DNA from: Mesorhizobium comanense
GTDB lineage: Bacteria > Pseudomonadota > Alphaproteobacteria > Rhizobiales > Rhizobiaceae
Length of the DNA stretch: 64,000 nucleotides
NCBI RefSeq assembly: GCF_005503535.1
Contig: NZ_SCNN01000002.1
Location: 124,001-188,000, forward strand
Reading direction: 5' to 3'
Shown here: positions 11,472-20,731 of the stretch, one piece after another
Numbering within the stretch: the first letter of the stretch is position 1
Layout of the letters: each line of letters opens with the position of its first letter
Made by a program: the position numbers and the translations under genes
The notes under the pieces: model-generated
Seen by the model: only the letters and a program-made list of their open reading frames with translations
The model's database searches: none
What the model was told of the DNA's origin: nothing

Positions 11472-12662
11472 TCAGTCTTCGTTCGCCTTGACCGAGACGC
11501 CGAGCGTCTTGGGCAGGTCGAGCGGGTTGGACATGGCGCCCGCCATGATCAACGCGAACGGCACCGAAGCCGGCGGCTCGGCCGAGACCTCGAGGCTCTT
11601 CGGATCGTCGAGATACTTGCTGACCGCCGCCGTCACCTGCGCCGTCAGTTCCGGATTGTTGAGCTGGGCCATGCCGAACGGCACGATCGCCTTGGCCTGG
11701 TTGGCGATATCCTTGGCCGACATGCCCTGCTGCTTGCCGACATATTCCAGCACCTTGCCGGTCAGCGAATCGTCGTCGAAACGGATCGAGGCGCTGTTGA
11801 ACGAAAGCTGCTGCAGCAGGCCGAGCATGGCCATGCCCTGTGCCGAATTGTCAGCGCCTTCCGGCTGGGCAGCCATCTTCTTCTGCATGTCCTGCAGCGA
11901 CTTGATGAAGTCCATCGTGTAGCCGCCGAGGTCGAAGGTCATGCCGAGCGTGCCGGCATTCTCGACCGAGATGTCATACTTCGACAGTTCCATCTTGCCG
12001 TCCGAAGGCTGCCAGTTGCCGGCCATCTCGAACTTGCCGGAGATGTTCTGGTAGCCGAGCGCATTGATGACTTCCTTCGACTTCGGGTCATCGACCAGCG
12101 AGAGGTCGGCGGTGAACTTTTCCGTATCGCCGGTGAACTCCATCGCCTTGCCGTCGGCGGGCGGCGTGATCTCGATGGCGAGCCCGTCCATCGAGAAGGC
12201 GGTCTTGTCGGCGACCTTGACGGTCATGTTCGAAAGCTCGGCCGACTTGTACATCATCAGCGAGCCGAGCGGTCCGGTGGCGCCATCGGCAGGCACGCTC
12301 ATGTCGTGGATGACGAACGGGCTGAGATTGAGGGTGACGCCGTCCTTGCTGTGTTCGAAGGCGGAGGTCGAAACGGTGCCGATGTCATAGCCGCCATTGG
12401 CCTCGGTCACGTTCTCGAGCTTGACGTCGCCGATCGACAGGCTTTCCTTTTCGGCAGCCGGCTTGATGGCGACCCCCTGCAGCACCATGCTGGTGTTGTC
12501 GCCGGTGACGCCGGTCCAGGAGATGTCGACGCCCTGGGCGGCCAGTGCCGCCTTGAGGCGGTCGGCGACCGCCGCGTCCTGGGCAAGCGCCGCATTCAGC
12601 GGCAGAGTGAGCAAGAAGGTCGAAAAAGCGAATTTCGTGAGAGTTGAGCGTTTGATTGTCAT
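11472..12662 (-). CDS. Secreted protein of unknown function (possibly DUF2125-like)
   Basis: A 396-residue exported protein. The N terminus MTIKRSTLTKFAFSTFLLTL is a Sec signal peptide, probably cleaved after LNAALA. The mature part is rich in beta-strand-like, acidic and polar segments with several similar modules (KLENVTEANGGYDIGTVSTS, then ELSNMTVKVADKTAFSMDGL). Its overall character recalls periplasmic DUF2125 proteins of Hyphomicrobiales, but I cannot confirm this. The start was set at 12662, where the signal peptide begins; the frame extends further upstream without signal-like character. It is a single-gene unit bounded by a bidirectional terminator and the divergent parC gene. Confidence 0.75.
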   Translation of the reverse strand: MTIKRSTLTKFAFSTFLLTLPLNAALAQDAAVADRLKAALAAQGVDISWTGVTGDNTSMVLQGVAIKPAAEKESLSIGDVKLENVTEANGGYDIGTVSTSAFEHSKDGVTLNLSPFVIHDMSVPADGATGPLGSLMMYKSAELSNMTVKVADKTAFSMDGLAIEITPPADGKAMEFTGDTEKFTADLSLVDDPKSKEVINALGYQNISGKFEMAGNWQPSDGKMELSKYDISVENAGTLGMTFDLGGYTMDFIKSLQDMQKKMAAQPEGADNSAQGMAMLGLLQQLSFNSASIRFDDDSLTGKVLEYVGKQQGMSAKDIANQAKAIVPFGMAQLNNPELTAQVTAAVSKYLDDPKSLEVSAEPPASVPFALIMAGAMSNPLDLPKTLGVSVKANED

Positions 12663-13002
12663 CGCAAGGTCCCTGAGAGTGTCCTGAAATTGTTTTTCAA
12701 TTCTTTGCGCCATCACCATTCCGTGACGAACTGGACGGGAAAAAGGCGCACCCGTCACAATGGTCAAGAATCGCGGCGAAAGGCAAACCCGAACCCGGTG
12801 TGATTGTCCATAGCGGTGAATTTGTCATGAAGAACCGCTCCGCCCGAATGCCTTGGCGCCTGCCAGATAGAGGCGGCGTGTAACAGGCTGATGTTGGTCG
12901 GCAAGCCTAACCTTCCGCTTTCGTGTTGCAGAACAAGGCTCCAACAGGCCCGCAAGGCGCGCGCCTCTTGCCGCGAATCACCCACTCGGCTAGTCCCAGC
13001 CC
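12663..13002. other. 340-base divergent intergenic region upstream of parC
   Basis: This spacer separates the divergent starts of the secreted-protein gene and parC and must hold both promoters. I see no convincing small gene, structured RNA or strong palindrome in it; the open frames crossing it are shadows or extensions of the flanking genes. Confidence 0.5.
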
Positions 13003-15255
13003 ATGGGAAAAAGGCTTTTGCCGCCTGAAGATGGCGGCGGCGATCACATCGAACCGGTCGATCTGAAGAAGGCGCTGGAAGAGCGCTATCTTGCCTATGC
13101 GCTGTCGACCATCATGCACCGGGCGCTGCCCGACGTTCGCGACGGACTGAAGCCGGTCCATCGCCGTATCATGCACGCCATGCGCCTGCTGCGCCTCAAT
13201 CCCGACCAGGGTTTCGCCAAGTGCGCCCGCATCGTCGGCGAGGTGATGGGCAAGTTCCATCCCCATGGCGACCAGTCGATCTATGATGCGCTGGTGCGGC
13301 TGGCGCAGGATTTTTCGATGCGCTACCCCTTGGTCGACGGGCAGGGCAATTTCGGCAACATCGACGGCGATAATGCCGCCGCCATGCGCTACACCGAGGC
13401 GCGCATGACCGACGTGGCGACCGAACTGCTCGCCGGCATTACCGAGGACGCCGTCGACTACCGGCCTACCTACAATGAAGAAGACGAGGAGCCGGCGGTG
13501 TTGCCCGGCGCCTTCCCGAACCTGCTGGCCAACGGTTCGTCGGGGATCGCGGTCGGCATGGCGACATCGATCCCGCCGCACAATGCGGCCGAGCTCTGCG
13601 ACGCTGCCCTTCACCTGATCGAGCATCGGGATGCACCGGTGTCGAAGCTGATGGATTTCGTCCAGGGGCCTGATTTCCCGACCGGTGGCATCATCGTCGA
13701 CAGCCGCGCCTCCATCCTCGAAGCCTATGAGACCGGTCGCGGCGGTTTCCGTGTGCGGTCGAAGTGGCACCAGGAGGATCAGGGCAGGGGTACCTGGAGC
13801 ATCGTCGTCACGGAAATTCCCTATGGCGTGCAGAAGGCGCGGCTGATCGAGAAGATCGCCGAACTGCTGATGGCGCGCAAATTGCCGCTGCTGGAGGACA
13901 TCCGCGACGAGAGCGCCGAGGATATCCGCGTCGTGCTGGTGCCGAAGAGCCGCACCGTCGATCCGGGCATCCTCATGGAATCGCTGTTCAAGCTGACCGA
14001 GCTGGAAAGCCGCTTCCCGCTCAACATGAACGTGCTGTCGCGCGGCAAGGTGCCGAACGTGCTTTCGCTCAAGGGCGTGCTGCAGGAATGGCTCGACCAT
14101 CGCCGCGACGTCTTGATCCGCCGCTCGAAGCATCGGCTGGCCGAGATCGAAAGACGGCTGGAGATCCTTGCCGGCTACCTGATCGCCTATCTGAACATCG
14201 ACGAGGTGATCAAGATCATCCGCGAGGAGGATGAGCCCAAGCAGGTGATGATGGCGCGTTGGTCGCTCACCGACACACAGGCCGAGGCCATCCTCAACAT
14301 GCGCCTGCGCGCCTTGCGCAAGCTGGAGGAGTTCGAAATCCGCAAGGAATTCGACGGTCTGACCACTGAAAAGAAGCAGATCGAGGCACTGCTCGCCTCC
14401 GACGCCAAGCAGTGGTCGATGATCAAGTGGGAAGTCACCAGCATTCGCGACAAATTTGGCCCGGAGACCGAGCTCGGCAAGCGCCGGACCCAGTTCGCCG
14501 ACGCGCCCGAGCACGACCTGACCGACATCGCGCACGCCATGATCGAGCGTGAGCCGGTCACCGTGGTGGTTTCGGAGAAGGGCTGGCTGCGGGCGATGAA
14601 GGGGCATCTGGCCGATCTTTCGGCGCTGACCTTCAAGGAAGGCGACAGCCTGAAGCTCGCCTTCCATGCCCAGACCACCGACAAGGTGCTGGTCTTCACG
14701 ACGGGCGGCAAGTTCTATACCATCGGCGCCGACCGCCTGCCCGGCGGGCGCGGTCATGGCGAACCGATCCGCATCATTGTCGACATGGAAAACGATCAGG
14801 ACATCGTCACCGCCTTCGTCCACGATCCCAAGCGCAAGCTGCTGCTCGCCTCATATGACGCCAACGGCTTCATCGTGCCCGAGGAGGAAGTCGTCGCCAA
14901 CACCCGCAAGGGCAAGCAGGTGATGAACGTCAAGGCGCCCGACGAGGCCAAGCGCTGCATTCCGGTGACCGGCGATCATCTCGCCATAGTCGGCGAGAAC
15001 CGCAAGATGCTGGTGTTCGCGCTCTCCGAGATCCCGGAGATGGGGCGCGGCAAGGGCGTGCGGCTGCAGAAGTACAAGGATGGCGGCCTGCTCGATCTCA
15101 AGCCGTTCACGCTCGAGACCGGCCTCTCCTGGCAGGATTCGGCCGACCGCACCTTCGTCAGGTCGCGCGAGGAACTGGCCGAATGGATCGGCGCCCGGGC
15201 GTCCGCCGGACGCATGGTGCCAAAGGGCTTCCCGAGGACGGGCAAGTTTGGGTAG
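13003..15255 (+). CDS. parC: DNA topoisomerase IV subunit A
   Basis: ParC forms the DNA-breaking half of topoisomerase IV (with ParE), which decatenates sister chromosomes. The 750-residue length and a short C-terminal beta-pinwheel point to ParC rather than GyrA. The winged-helix breakage domain shows [18 protein letters not shown] and the catalytic Tyr in [10 protein letters not shown]; the coiled-coil region runs about 350-480. In the quinolone-resistance-determining region the usual Ser after HPHGD is Gln. The C-terminal blades include [20 protein letters not shown]. Start ATG chosen because residues from [17 protein letters not shown] onward are the conserved N terminus. A RIME-like repeat begins four bases after the stop. 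Confidence 0.95.
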   Translation: MGKRLLPPEDGGGDHIEPVDLKKALEERYLAYALSTIMHRALPDVRDGLKPVHRRIMHAMRLLRLNPDQGFAKCARIVGEVMGKFHPHGDQSIYDALVRLAQDFSMRYPLVDGQGNFGNIDGDNAAAMRYTEARMTDVATELLAGITEDAVDYRPTYNEEDEEPAVLPGAFPNLLANGSSGIAVGMATSIPPHNAAELCDAALHLIEHRDAPVSKLMDFVQGPDFPTGGIIVDSRASILEAYETGRGGFRVRSKWHQEDQGRGTWSIVVTEIPYGVQKARLIEKIAELLMARKLPLLEDIRDESAEDIRVVLVPKSRTVDPGILMESLFKLTELESRFPLNMNVLSRGKVPNVLSLKGVLQEWLDHRRDVLIRRSKHRLAEIERRLEILAGYLIAYLNIDEVIKIIREEDEPKQVMMARWSLTDTQAEAILNMRLRALRKLEEFEIRKEFDGLTTEKKQIEALLASDAKQWSMIKWEVTSIRDKFGPETELGKRRTQFADAPEHDLTDIAHAMIEREPVTVVVSEKGWLRAMKGHLADLSALTFKEGDSLKLAFHAQTTDKVLVFTTGGKFYTIGADRLPGGRGHGEPIRIIVDMENDQDIVTAFVHDPKRKLLLASYDANGFIVPEEEVVANTRKGKQVMNVKAPDEAKRCIPVTGDHLAIVGENRKMLVFALSEIPEMGRGKGVRLQKYKDGGLLDLKPFTLETGLSWQDSADRTFVRSREELAEWIGARASAGRMVPKGFPRTGKFG

Positions 15256-15258
15256 CTG

Positions 15259-15410
15259 ATCTCCCCCCTTGAGGGGGAGATGTCGCCGAAGGCGACAGAG
15301 GGGGTCGGCGCGACCGGACGCGATCTTATGTTTTGAGCAGAGAACGCCAGCGCTTTACGCGCGGCGACCCCCTCTGGCCTGCCGGCCATCTCCCCCTCAA
15401 GGGGGGAGAT
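15259..15410. repeat. RIME-like mosaic palindromic repeat, copy 1
   Basis: A 152-base element whose two 23-base ends (15259-15281 and 15388-15410) are perfect reverse complements, each also a near-palindrome (CTCCCC...GGGGAG). Inside lie the small hairpin TGTCGCC-GAA-GGCGACA at 15281-15297, an inner inverted pair CAGAGGGGGTCG / CGACCCCCTCTG and a GGCC-TGCC-GGCC hairpin near 15376-15387. The whole could fold as one long cruciform. Architecture matches the copies at 36623-36800 and 55793-55975. It resembles the Rhizobium-specific intergenic mosaic elements (RIME). It sits directly after parC. Confidence 0.85.
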
Positions 15411-15470
15411 TCCAAGACATTTGGACTATCGTCACGATTGCTGCACTATGTCGGCGCATAACGGGGAAGG

Positions 15471-16706
15471 GTGTTTGGGAAAGGTCAGCGTTTGAAGGAA
15501 TCCATAATCCAGAAACCGGAACGGCAGCAGCGCCTGTTCGGCCTGTCGACGCCGTTGCGCTCGGCCGTCATTCCGCCCTTGTCGGCGGCGCGCTGGCTGC
15601 TGGTGCTGATCGTCGCTGCCGGCGTCTATTTCTTCCACGGCTTCCTGTTCCCGGTGCTGGCAGCACTCGTCATCGCCTTCGCCAGCTGGCCGCTTTATCA
15701 GCGCCTGCTTGCCGGGGTTGGCGGCAACCGCACCATCGCCGCCACCTTCGCCATCATCTTCATTCTGGCCTTCCTGGTGATTCCGATCGCGCTTGCCGGC
15801 ACCTATGCCATCAACGAGGTGCGTGAGTGGGTCGGCTGGGCGATCGAGACCAACCGCCACGGCGCCACGACGCCGCACTGGATCGCCACGCTGCCGGTCG
15901 TTGGCGAGTGGCTGAACGAACAGTGGACGACCAATCTCGGCCATCCAGGCGGCATCGGCGAACTCATCCAGCTTGTCAGCGGCGCCAATATCGGCAGCAT
16001 CTATCGCGGCGCGCTCGCCGCCGGCGGCAGCGCGTTCAGCCTTTTCCTGACGCTGCTGTTCATGATGATCGCTCTGTTCTTCGCGTATCGCGACGGCGAG
16101 AACTTCGCCGGGCAGATCGACCGCCTGGGCGAACGCATCCTGCCGACCCGGTGGGAGCGGATCTCGCGCGTCGTGCCGGCGACGATCTCCTCGACCGTGA
16201 CCGGCATGACGATCATTGCTATCGGAGAGGGGCTTGTGCTGGGCATCGCCTACTGGCTGGCCGGCGTGCCGTCGCCCGTAACGCTCGGCGCTCTCACTGG
16301 CATCATGGCGCTGATCCCCGGAGGCGCGCCATTGTCCTTCACCCTGGTCTCGATCTACCTCGCCGCCAGCGGCTCGCTGATACCGGGGCTGGCCTTGTTC
16401 ATATGGGGCACGGTCGAACTGTTCATCGTCGACAAGACGCTGCGCCCGAAGCTGGTCGGCGGGCCGATAAAACTGCCTTTCCTGCCGACCTTTTTCGGCC
16501 TGATCGGCGGCGTCAAGACAATGGGCTTTCTTGGCCTGTTCATCGGCCCGGTGCTGATGGCGCTACTTGTCGCGATCTGGCGCGAGTGGTTGCGCGAAGT
16601 GGAACTGGCCGACGATACGGCCGCCGGAGCGGCGGCCGAGATCGAGGCAAGCCCGCGCATCGAGGTACTGCCCGAACCTGACGCGGCCAAGAAGGAAAGT
16701 GCCTGA
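15471..16706 (+). CDS. AI-2E family transporter (UPF0118 permease)
   Basis: A membrane protein of about 411 residues of the AI-2E/PerM family (Pfam PF01594), members of which include the autoinducer-2 exporter TqsA and Na+ or Li+/H+ exchangers. Hydrophobic segments at the N terminus are followed by a long soluble region (about residues 110-170), then a cluster of helices with the family signature ALTGIMALIPGGAPL and the C-terminal block GGPIKLPFLPTFFGLIGGVKTMG, LGLFIGPVLMALL. The frame opens with GTG at 15471; TTG at 15492 is an alternative start. The C-terminal tail is charged. Substrate unknown. It ends 17 bases before the convergent EamA gene. Confidence 0.88.
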   Translation: MFGKGQRLKESIIQKPERQQRLFGLSTPLRSAVIPPLSAARWLLVLIVAAGVYFFHGFLFPVLAALVIAFASWPLYQRLLAGVGGNRTIAATFAIIFILAFLVIPIALAGTYAINEVREWVGWAIETNRHGATTPHWIATLPVVGEWLNEQWTTNLGHPGGIGELIQLVSGANIGSIYRGALAAGGSAFSLFLTLLFMMIALFFAYRDGENFAGQIDRLGERILPTRWERISRVVPATISSTVTGMTIIAIGEGLVLGIAYWLAGVPSPVTLGALTGIMALIPGGAPLSFTLVSIYLAASGSLIPGLALFIWGTVELFIVDKTLRPKLVGGPIKLPFLPTFFGLIGGVKTMGFLGLFIGPVLMALLVAIWREWLREVELADDTAAGAAAEIEASPRIEVLPEPDAAKKESA

Positions 16707-16723
16707 TCGAGGCCCGCGCGTCC

Positions 16724-17620
16724 CTACACCGGATGGTGCACCACGAGGTCGCTCCGGCGCTTGCGCCCGTCGTGCAACTGCCAGAGCGAATGGGCGACCA
16801 ACGTGACGATCAGGATACCGCCGCCGATCAGGCTGTTGCGGGTCGGCGTCTCGGCGAAGATCATCCACACCCAGACGGGCGCCAGAACGGTTTCGAGCAG
16901 GTAGAACATCGCCACTTCAGGTCCTGAGATATATTTGGGTCCGGCCGCGAGGCAGAAGAACGAGATCGGCATGATGACCGCGCCGTTGAAGATGATCCAC
17001 CATGGCGCATTCACGTGAAAACCTTCGCCCGAGACCATGAAGGCGGCGAGCGCGAGCGGCAGAAGCACGCCGACCAGTGAAGTGAACCCCATGTCCTTGC
17101 CGCTGGCGCGCGAGATGGTGATGGCGATCGCGATGAAGAAGGCCGAGCAGAGCGCCATGAAGTCGCCGAACAGCTTGCCGGTGCCGACCGACCCGCCGAC
17201 GATGACCAGCACGCCGAGGATCATGATCACCATTGCCGCGATCGTCACCAGTTGCGGCCTTTCTCTCAGGAATATCCAGGACAGCAAACCGGAGAAGACG
17301 GTGTTGAAGGCCAGGATGAACACCAGGTCGGCGGTCGAGGTGTGAAAGACGGCGGTGACGAAGGTGACCCCCGTCAACCCATAGCAGAGCGCCACGATCA
17401 GGCCGGACCAGCCGGGGATCAGCGGCGGCGCGTTTCGGCTGAGTGCCCGCCAGACCGACCAGATGACCATGGCCGCGACGAATGTGGTGCCGGTGCGCAA
17501 AAGCATGATCGTCCATGCCCCGCCATCGGCGAGCCGGATCAAGGGTATGTCGGCTGTCAGCGTCAGCCCGCCAATGGCGGTTATCAGAAGGCCTTTCTGG
17601 TGATCGAGGTGCGAGGACAT
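16724..17620 (-). CDS. DMT superfamily permease (EamA type)
   Basis: A 298-residue, ten-helix permease with duplicated EamA domains. The N terminus MSSHLDHQKGLLITAIGGLT leads into TM1; the first repeat ends with LSWIFLRERPQLVTIAAMVIMILG and the second with PVWVWMIFAETPTRNSLIGG, the paired EamA signatures. The TADIPLIRL segment in TM1-2 is typical of the S-adenosylmethionine/riboflavin-type branch, but substrate remains unknown. Start set at 17620; an upstream Met at 17674 gives an unlikely polar extension. It converges on the AI-2E gene. Confidence 0.85.
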   Translation of the reverse strand: MSSHLDHQKGLLITAIGGLTLTADIPLIRLADGGAWTIMLLRTGTTFVAAMVIWSVWRALSRNAPPLIPGWSGLIVALCYGLTGVTFVTAVFHTSTADLVFILAFNTVFSGLLSWIFLRERPQLVTIAAMVIMILGVLVIVGGSVGTGKLFGDFMALCSAFFIAIAITISRASGKDMGFTSLVGVLLPLALAAFMVSGEGFHVNAPWWIIFNGAVIMPISFFCLAAGPKYISGPEVAMFYLLETVLAPVWVWMIFAETPTRNSLIGGGILIVTLVAHSLWQLHDGRKRRSDLVVHHPV

Positions 17621-17747
17621 GCAGGAACTTTCGCAATGAAACGCAGGCTGGCGGCTGATGGTGCGATGACGCACTCTCTCCAGCCAACCGGCTGAAAGAC
17701 CAGCATCCGCTGCCTTGAAACAGTTTAAGCGTGGATCGGGGAAGAAC

Positions 17748-18512
17748 TCAGCGTGAAACCGCTTCGTTGGTGTAGCGCTCCCAGCCTTTCGGGCCGAGAT
17801 GCTCCTGCGGCATGAAGCGCATCTTATAATTCATCTTGCGCGAGCCGTTGACCCAGTAGCCGAGGTAGACATGGGGCAGGCCCATCGCCCGGGCGCGGGC
17901 GATGTGGTCGAGGATCATGAATGTTCCGAGCGAACGTTCCTCGAATTCGGGATTGAAATAGGAATAAACCATCGACAGGCCATCGGCCATCTTGTCGGTG
18001 AGCGCCACCGCGATCAGTTCGCCCTGTCCCTTGCCGGTGATGAAGGTGTCGGGGCCGCGCCGCCTGTATTCGATCACCTTGGTGTCGACATGGGTGTCCT
18101 CGACCATCATGGCGTAGTCGAGCACCGTCATGTCGGACATGCCGCCGCGCCGGTGGCGGGCATCGAGATAGCTGCGGAACAGCGAATATTGCTCTGTCGA
18201 GGGCTCGGCATTGTGCATCGCGCCGACAAGATCGGAATTGTGCTGTAGCACACGCTTCATGTTGCGGCTGGCGTTGAATTCCTGCGCCAGGATGCGCACC
18301 GAAACGCAGGCGCGGCAGGTTTCACAGGCTGGCCTGTAGGCAATGTTCTGCGAACGCCTGAAGCCGCCTTGCGTCAGAAGATCGTTCATCTCCGGCGCTT
18401 TGTCGCCGACCAGATGCGTGAACACCTTGCGCTCGAACTGACCGTCGAGGTAGGGGCACGGCGACGGCGCGGTCAGGAAGAACTGCGGCGACTGGGTCGG
18501 ATGCTGCGTCAT
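17748..18512 (-). CDS. bpt: Aspartate/glutamate leucyltransferase (Bpt)
   Basis: Bpt transfers Leu from leucyl-tRNA to N-terminal Asp or Glu of proteins, feeding them to the ClpAPS N-degron pathway. At 254 residues it has the bacterial ATE1-like layout: N-terminal domain with C-P-Y-L-D near residue 19, the cluster [15 protein letters not shown] (several Cys, about residues 59-73), and the C-terminal GNAT-like half with GRTDG-equivalent [20 protein letters not shown] and the late [18 protein letters not shown] motif. The RDD gene lies just upstream in the same orientation (138 bases), an arrangement seen in related genomes. Confidence 0.94.
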   Translation of the reverse strand: MTQHPTQSPQFFLTAPSPCPYLDGQFERKVFTHLVGDKAPEMNDLLTQGGFRRSQNIAYRPACETCRACVSVRILAQEFNASRNMKRVLQHNSDLVGAMHNAEPSTEQYSLFRSYLDARHRRGGMSDMTVLDYAMMVEDTHVDTKVIEYRRRGPDTFITGKGQGELIAVALTDKMADGLSMVYSYFNPEFEERSLGTFMILDHIARARAMGLPHVYLGYWVNGSRKMNYKMRFMPQEHLGPKGWERYTNEAVSR

Positions 18513-18650
18513 CTAAGTCTTGGAAACACTCCTTCGAGTCGCTCTACCTTTGGCGCGGAAAGCGAAAAATTCAACAGGATTGTGAAGACCCGCGCGAATG
18601 AAGGCCTTCACATTTGAGCCGACATGGCGAGATCGCTTCCGAAAAATGCC

Positions 18651-19121
18651 TTATCGGCCGGTGCGGCTGACCACCGTGCCGAGCAGAAGGTCATGCAGCG
18701 TGCGCTTGCGGTCCGAAAACAAGGTGACCAGAAGAACCAGCGGCGACAGGATGACGTTGCCGGCCCAGAACAGCACGGAGTGGACGACCGCCGTCACCCC
18801 GTCGATCGGCCTGCCGTCGAGCCGGTCGAGGCGGATACCCATCATCTTCATGCCTGTGGTGGCCTGGTCGGAACTGCCGAGCGTGTTCCAGATATAGAGG
18901 ATGGCGACAGCCGGCACGAGGATGCCGAACAGCATCCAGCCGAGCCCGAGGGTCAGCACACCGAGGAAGAACACCAGTATGGCGAACGGAATGGTGAGCA
19001 GCGCGACGATGATGTAGTCGAGCACGAAAGCCAGGATGCGCCGGGTGCGCACGCCCTCATAGGCCCTGACATCGTCGAGCCGGGTGTTGATGATTTCGCC
19101 GTCGAGAACGCGCGCGTTCAT
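18651..19121 (-). CDS. RDD family membrane protein
   Basis: A 156-residue protein of the RDD family (Pfam PF06271). The signature sits at TRRILAFVLDYIIVALLT, with the Arg and Asp that name the family, followed by a second helix and the late GMKMMGIRLDRLDGRPI segment and a third helix VLFWAGNVILSPLVLLVTLF. Some RDD proteins act in Na+/H+ exchange, but most, including this type, have unknown function. It precedes bpt on the same strand and is divergent from sthA. Confidence 0.88.
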   Translation of the reverse strand: MNARVLDGEIINTRLDDVRAYEGVRTRRILAFVLDYIIVALLTIPFAILVFFLGVLTLGLGWMLFGILVPAVAILYIWNTLGSSDQATTGMKMMGIRLDRLDGRPIDGVTAVVHSVLFWAGNVILSPLVLLVTLFSDRKRTLHDLLLGTVVSRTGR

Positions 19122-19325
19122 GTCATTTCCTCGTAACAGGGGCCTGCTTAGCCTGCGCCCACCTCATCAGAAAATGGTGAAGGCGAATGGCGGAATCAAG
19201 GTCGGGCTCTTCATCGCGCCGAGAGGCGGGATGAAACAGGGCCGACGGTCTGAACCGGTTGAATTTGCATCGCGGATGGCGTTAGCTTGTTGCGGCGCAG
19301 CAAGACGCCGAGGGGACGGGGACAT

Positions 19326-20711
19326 ATGGACTACGACATGCTGGTTATCGGCAGCGGCCCGTCGGGCCGCCGCGCTGCGGTGCAGTCGGCAAAGCTTGGC
19401 AAGTCCGTGCTGGTGGTCGACCGCGGCCGGCGTCTGGGCGGCGTCTCGGTGCACACCGGCACCATTCCCTCAAAGACGCTGCGTGAAACCGTGCTCAATC
19501 TTTCGGGCTGGCGCGAGCGCGGTTTTTATGGACGCGGCTACCGGGTCAAGCAGGATATTTCGGTCGGCGACCTGATCGAGCGCCTGCACAAGACGCTCGA
19601 TCACGAGGTCGAGGTGCTGCAGCACCAGTTCATGCGCAACACGGTCAAGAGCGCGCGGGCGGCGGTGAAGTTTCTCGGTCCCAACAAGGTCAGCCTGACG
19701 ACGGACCATGGCGACTACAGCGAGGTCGGCTTTGCCAACGCGCTGATCGCGGTCGGCACCAGGCCGCACCGGCCAAGCGACGTTCCCTTCGACAAGACAC
19801 GTGTCTTCGACAGTGACGAGATGCTGGAACTCGACCGGCTGCCCCGCACGCTGACGGTGATCGGCGCCGGCGTCATCGGCGTCGAATACGCCACGATCTT
19901 CTCGGCGCTCGATGTGCCGGTGACGCTGGTCGAGCCGCGCAACTCCATCCTCGATTTCGTCGATCGCGAGATCGTCGACGACTTCATCCACCAGATGCGC
20001 GACCGTGGCATGACGATAAGGCTGGGCAGCGCGGTCAAGGAGATACGCTCAAAACCCGAGACCGCGGAGGTGGAACTGGCCGACGGGCGCACCATCCGCT
20101 CGGAAGTCGTGCTTTACGCCGCTGGCCGGACCGGCAATGTCGGCAGCCTCGGCCTCGACGTCGTCGGCATCGAGGCCGATTCCCGGGGCCGCATCAAGGT
20201 CGATCCGCAGACCTTCCAGACCACGGTGCCCAACATCTACGCCGCCGGCGACGTCATCGGTTTTCCGAGCCTGGCCTCGACGTCGATGGAGCAGGGCAGG
20301 GTGGCCGCCTGCCATGCTTTCGGCGTGACGTTACCGCCGCCGCCGGAAACCTTCCCCTATGGCATTTATGCGGTGCCGGAGATCTCGACCGTCGGCCAGT
20401 CCGAGGAGCAGGTGCGGCAGAGCGGCGCTGCCTACGAGGTTGGTGTGGCGCGCTTCCGCGAGACCTCGCGCGGCCACATCATGGGCGTCGACACAGGCTT
20501 CCTGAAGCTCTTGTTCTCAATCGAGACGCGCCGTCTGCTCGGTGCGCATATCGTCGGCGAGGGCGCCACCGAACTCATCCATATCGGCCAGGCGGTGATC
20601 AACCTCGGCGGCACGGTCGATTTCTTCGTCAACAACACCTTCAACTATCCGACGCTTGCCGAAGCCTACAAGATTGCCGGGCTCGACGCGTGGAACCGGA
20701 TGGGCAGGTAG
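19326..20711 (+). CDS. sthA: Soluble pyridine nucleotide transhydrogenase
   Basis: SthA is an FAD enzyme that moves hydride between NADPH and NAD+, balancing redox pools. The 461-residue protein begins YDMLVIGSGPSGRRAAVQSA (FAD-binding GxGxxG). In place of the CxxxxC redox pair of lipoamide dehydrogenase it has VSVHTGTIPSKTLRET, aligned with GCTHWGTIPSKALRHA of E. coli SthA; both Cys are missing, which fits a transhydrogenase. The NAD(P) site is VIGAGVIGVEYATIF, then the second FAD motif YAAGDVIGFPSLASTSMEQG and the C-terminal FNYPTLAEAYKIAGLDAWNR. The start follows a purine-rich GAGGGGACGGGGAC stretch. It is convergent with the TelA-type operon. Confidence 0.93.
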   Translation: MDYDMLVIGSGPSGRRAAVQSAKLGKSVLVVDRGRRLGGVSVHTGTIPSKTLRETVLNLSGWRERGFYGRGYRVKQDISVGDLIERLHKTLDHEVEVLQHQFMRNTVKSARAAVKFLGPNKVSLTTDHGDYSEVGFANALIAVGTRPHRPSDVPFDKTRVFDSDEMLELDRLPRTLTVIGAGVIGVEYATIFSALDVPVTLVEPRNSILDFVDREIVDDFIHQMRDRGMTIRLGSAVKEIRSKPETAEVELADGRTIRSEVVLYAAGRTGNVGSLGLDVVGIEADSRGRIKVDPQTFQTTVPNIYAAGDVIGFPSLASTSMEQGRVAACHAFGVTLPPPPETFPYGIYAVPEISTVGQSEEQVRQSGAAYEVGVARFRETSRGHIMGVDTGFLKLLFSIETRRLLGAHIVGEGATELIHIGQAVINLGGTVDFFVNNTFNYPTLAEAYKIAGLDAWNRMGR

Positions 20712-20731
20712 TCTCGTCGCTTCTTCGACGC

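Noticed and set aside
12907..14823. A 638-codon open frame antisense to parC
   Set aside because: parC is certain on the plus strand; the antisense product shows no known domain and has the composition of a shadow frame.
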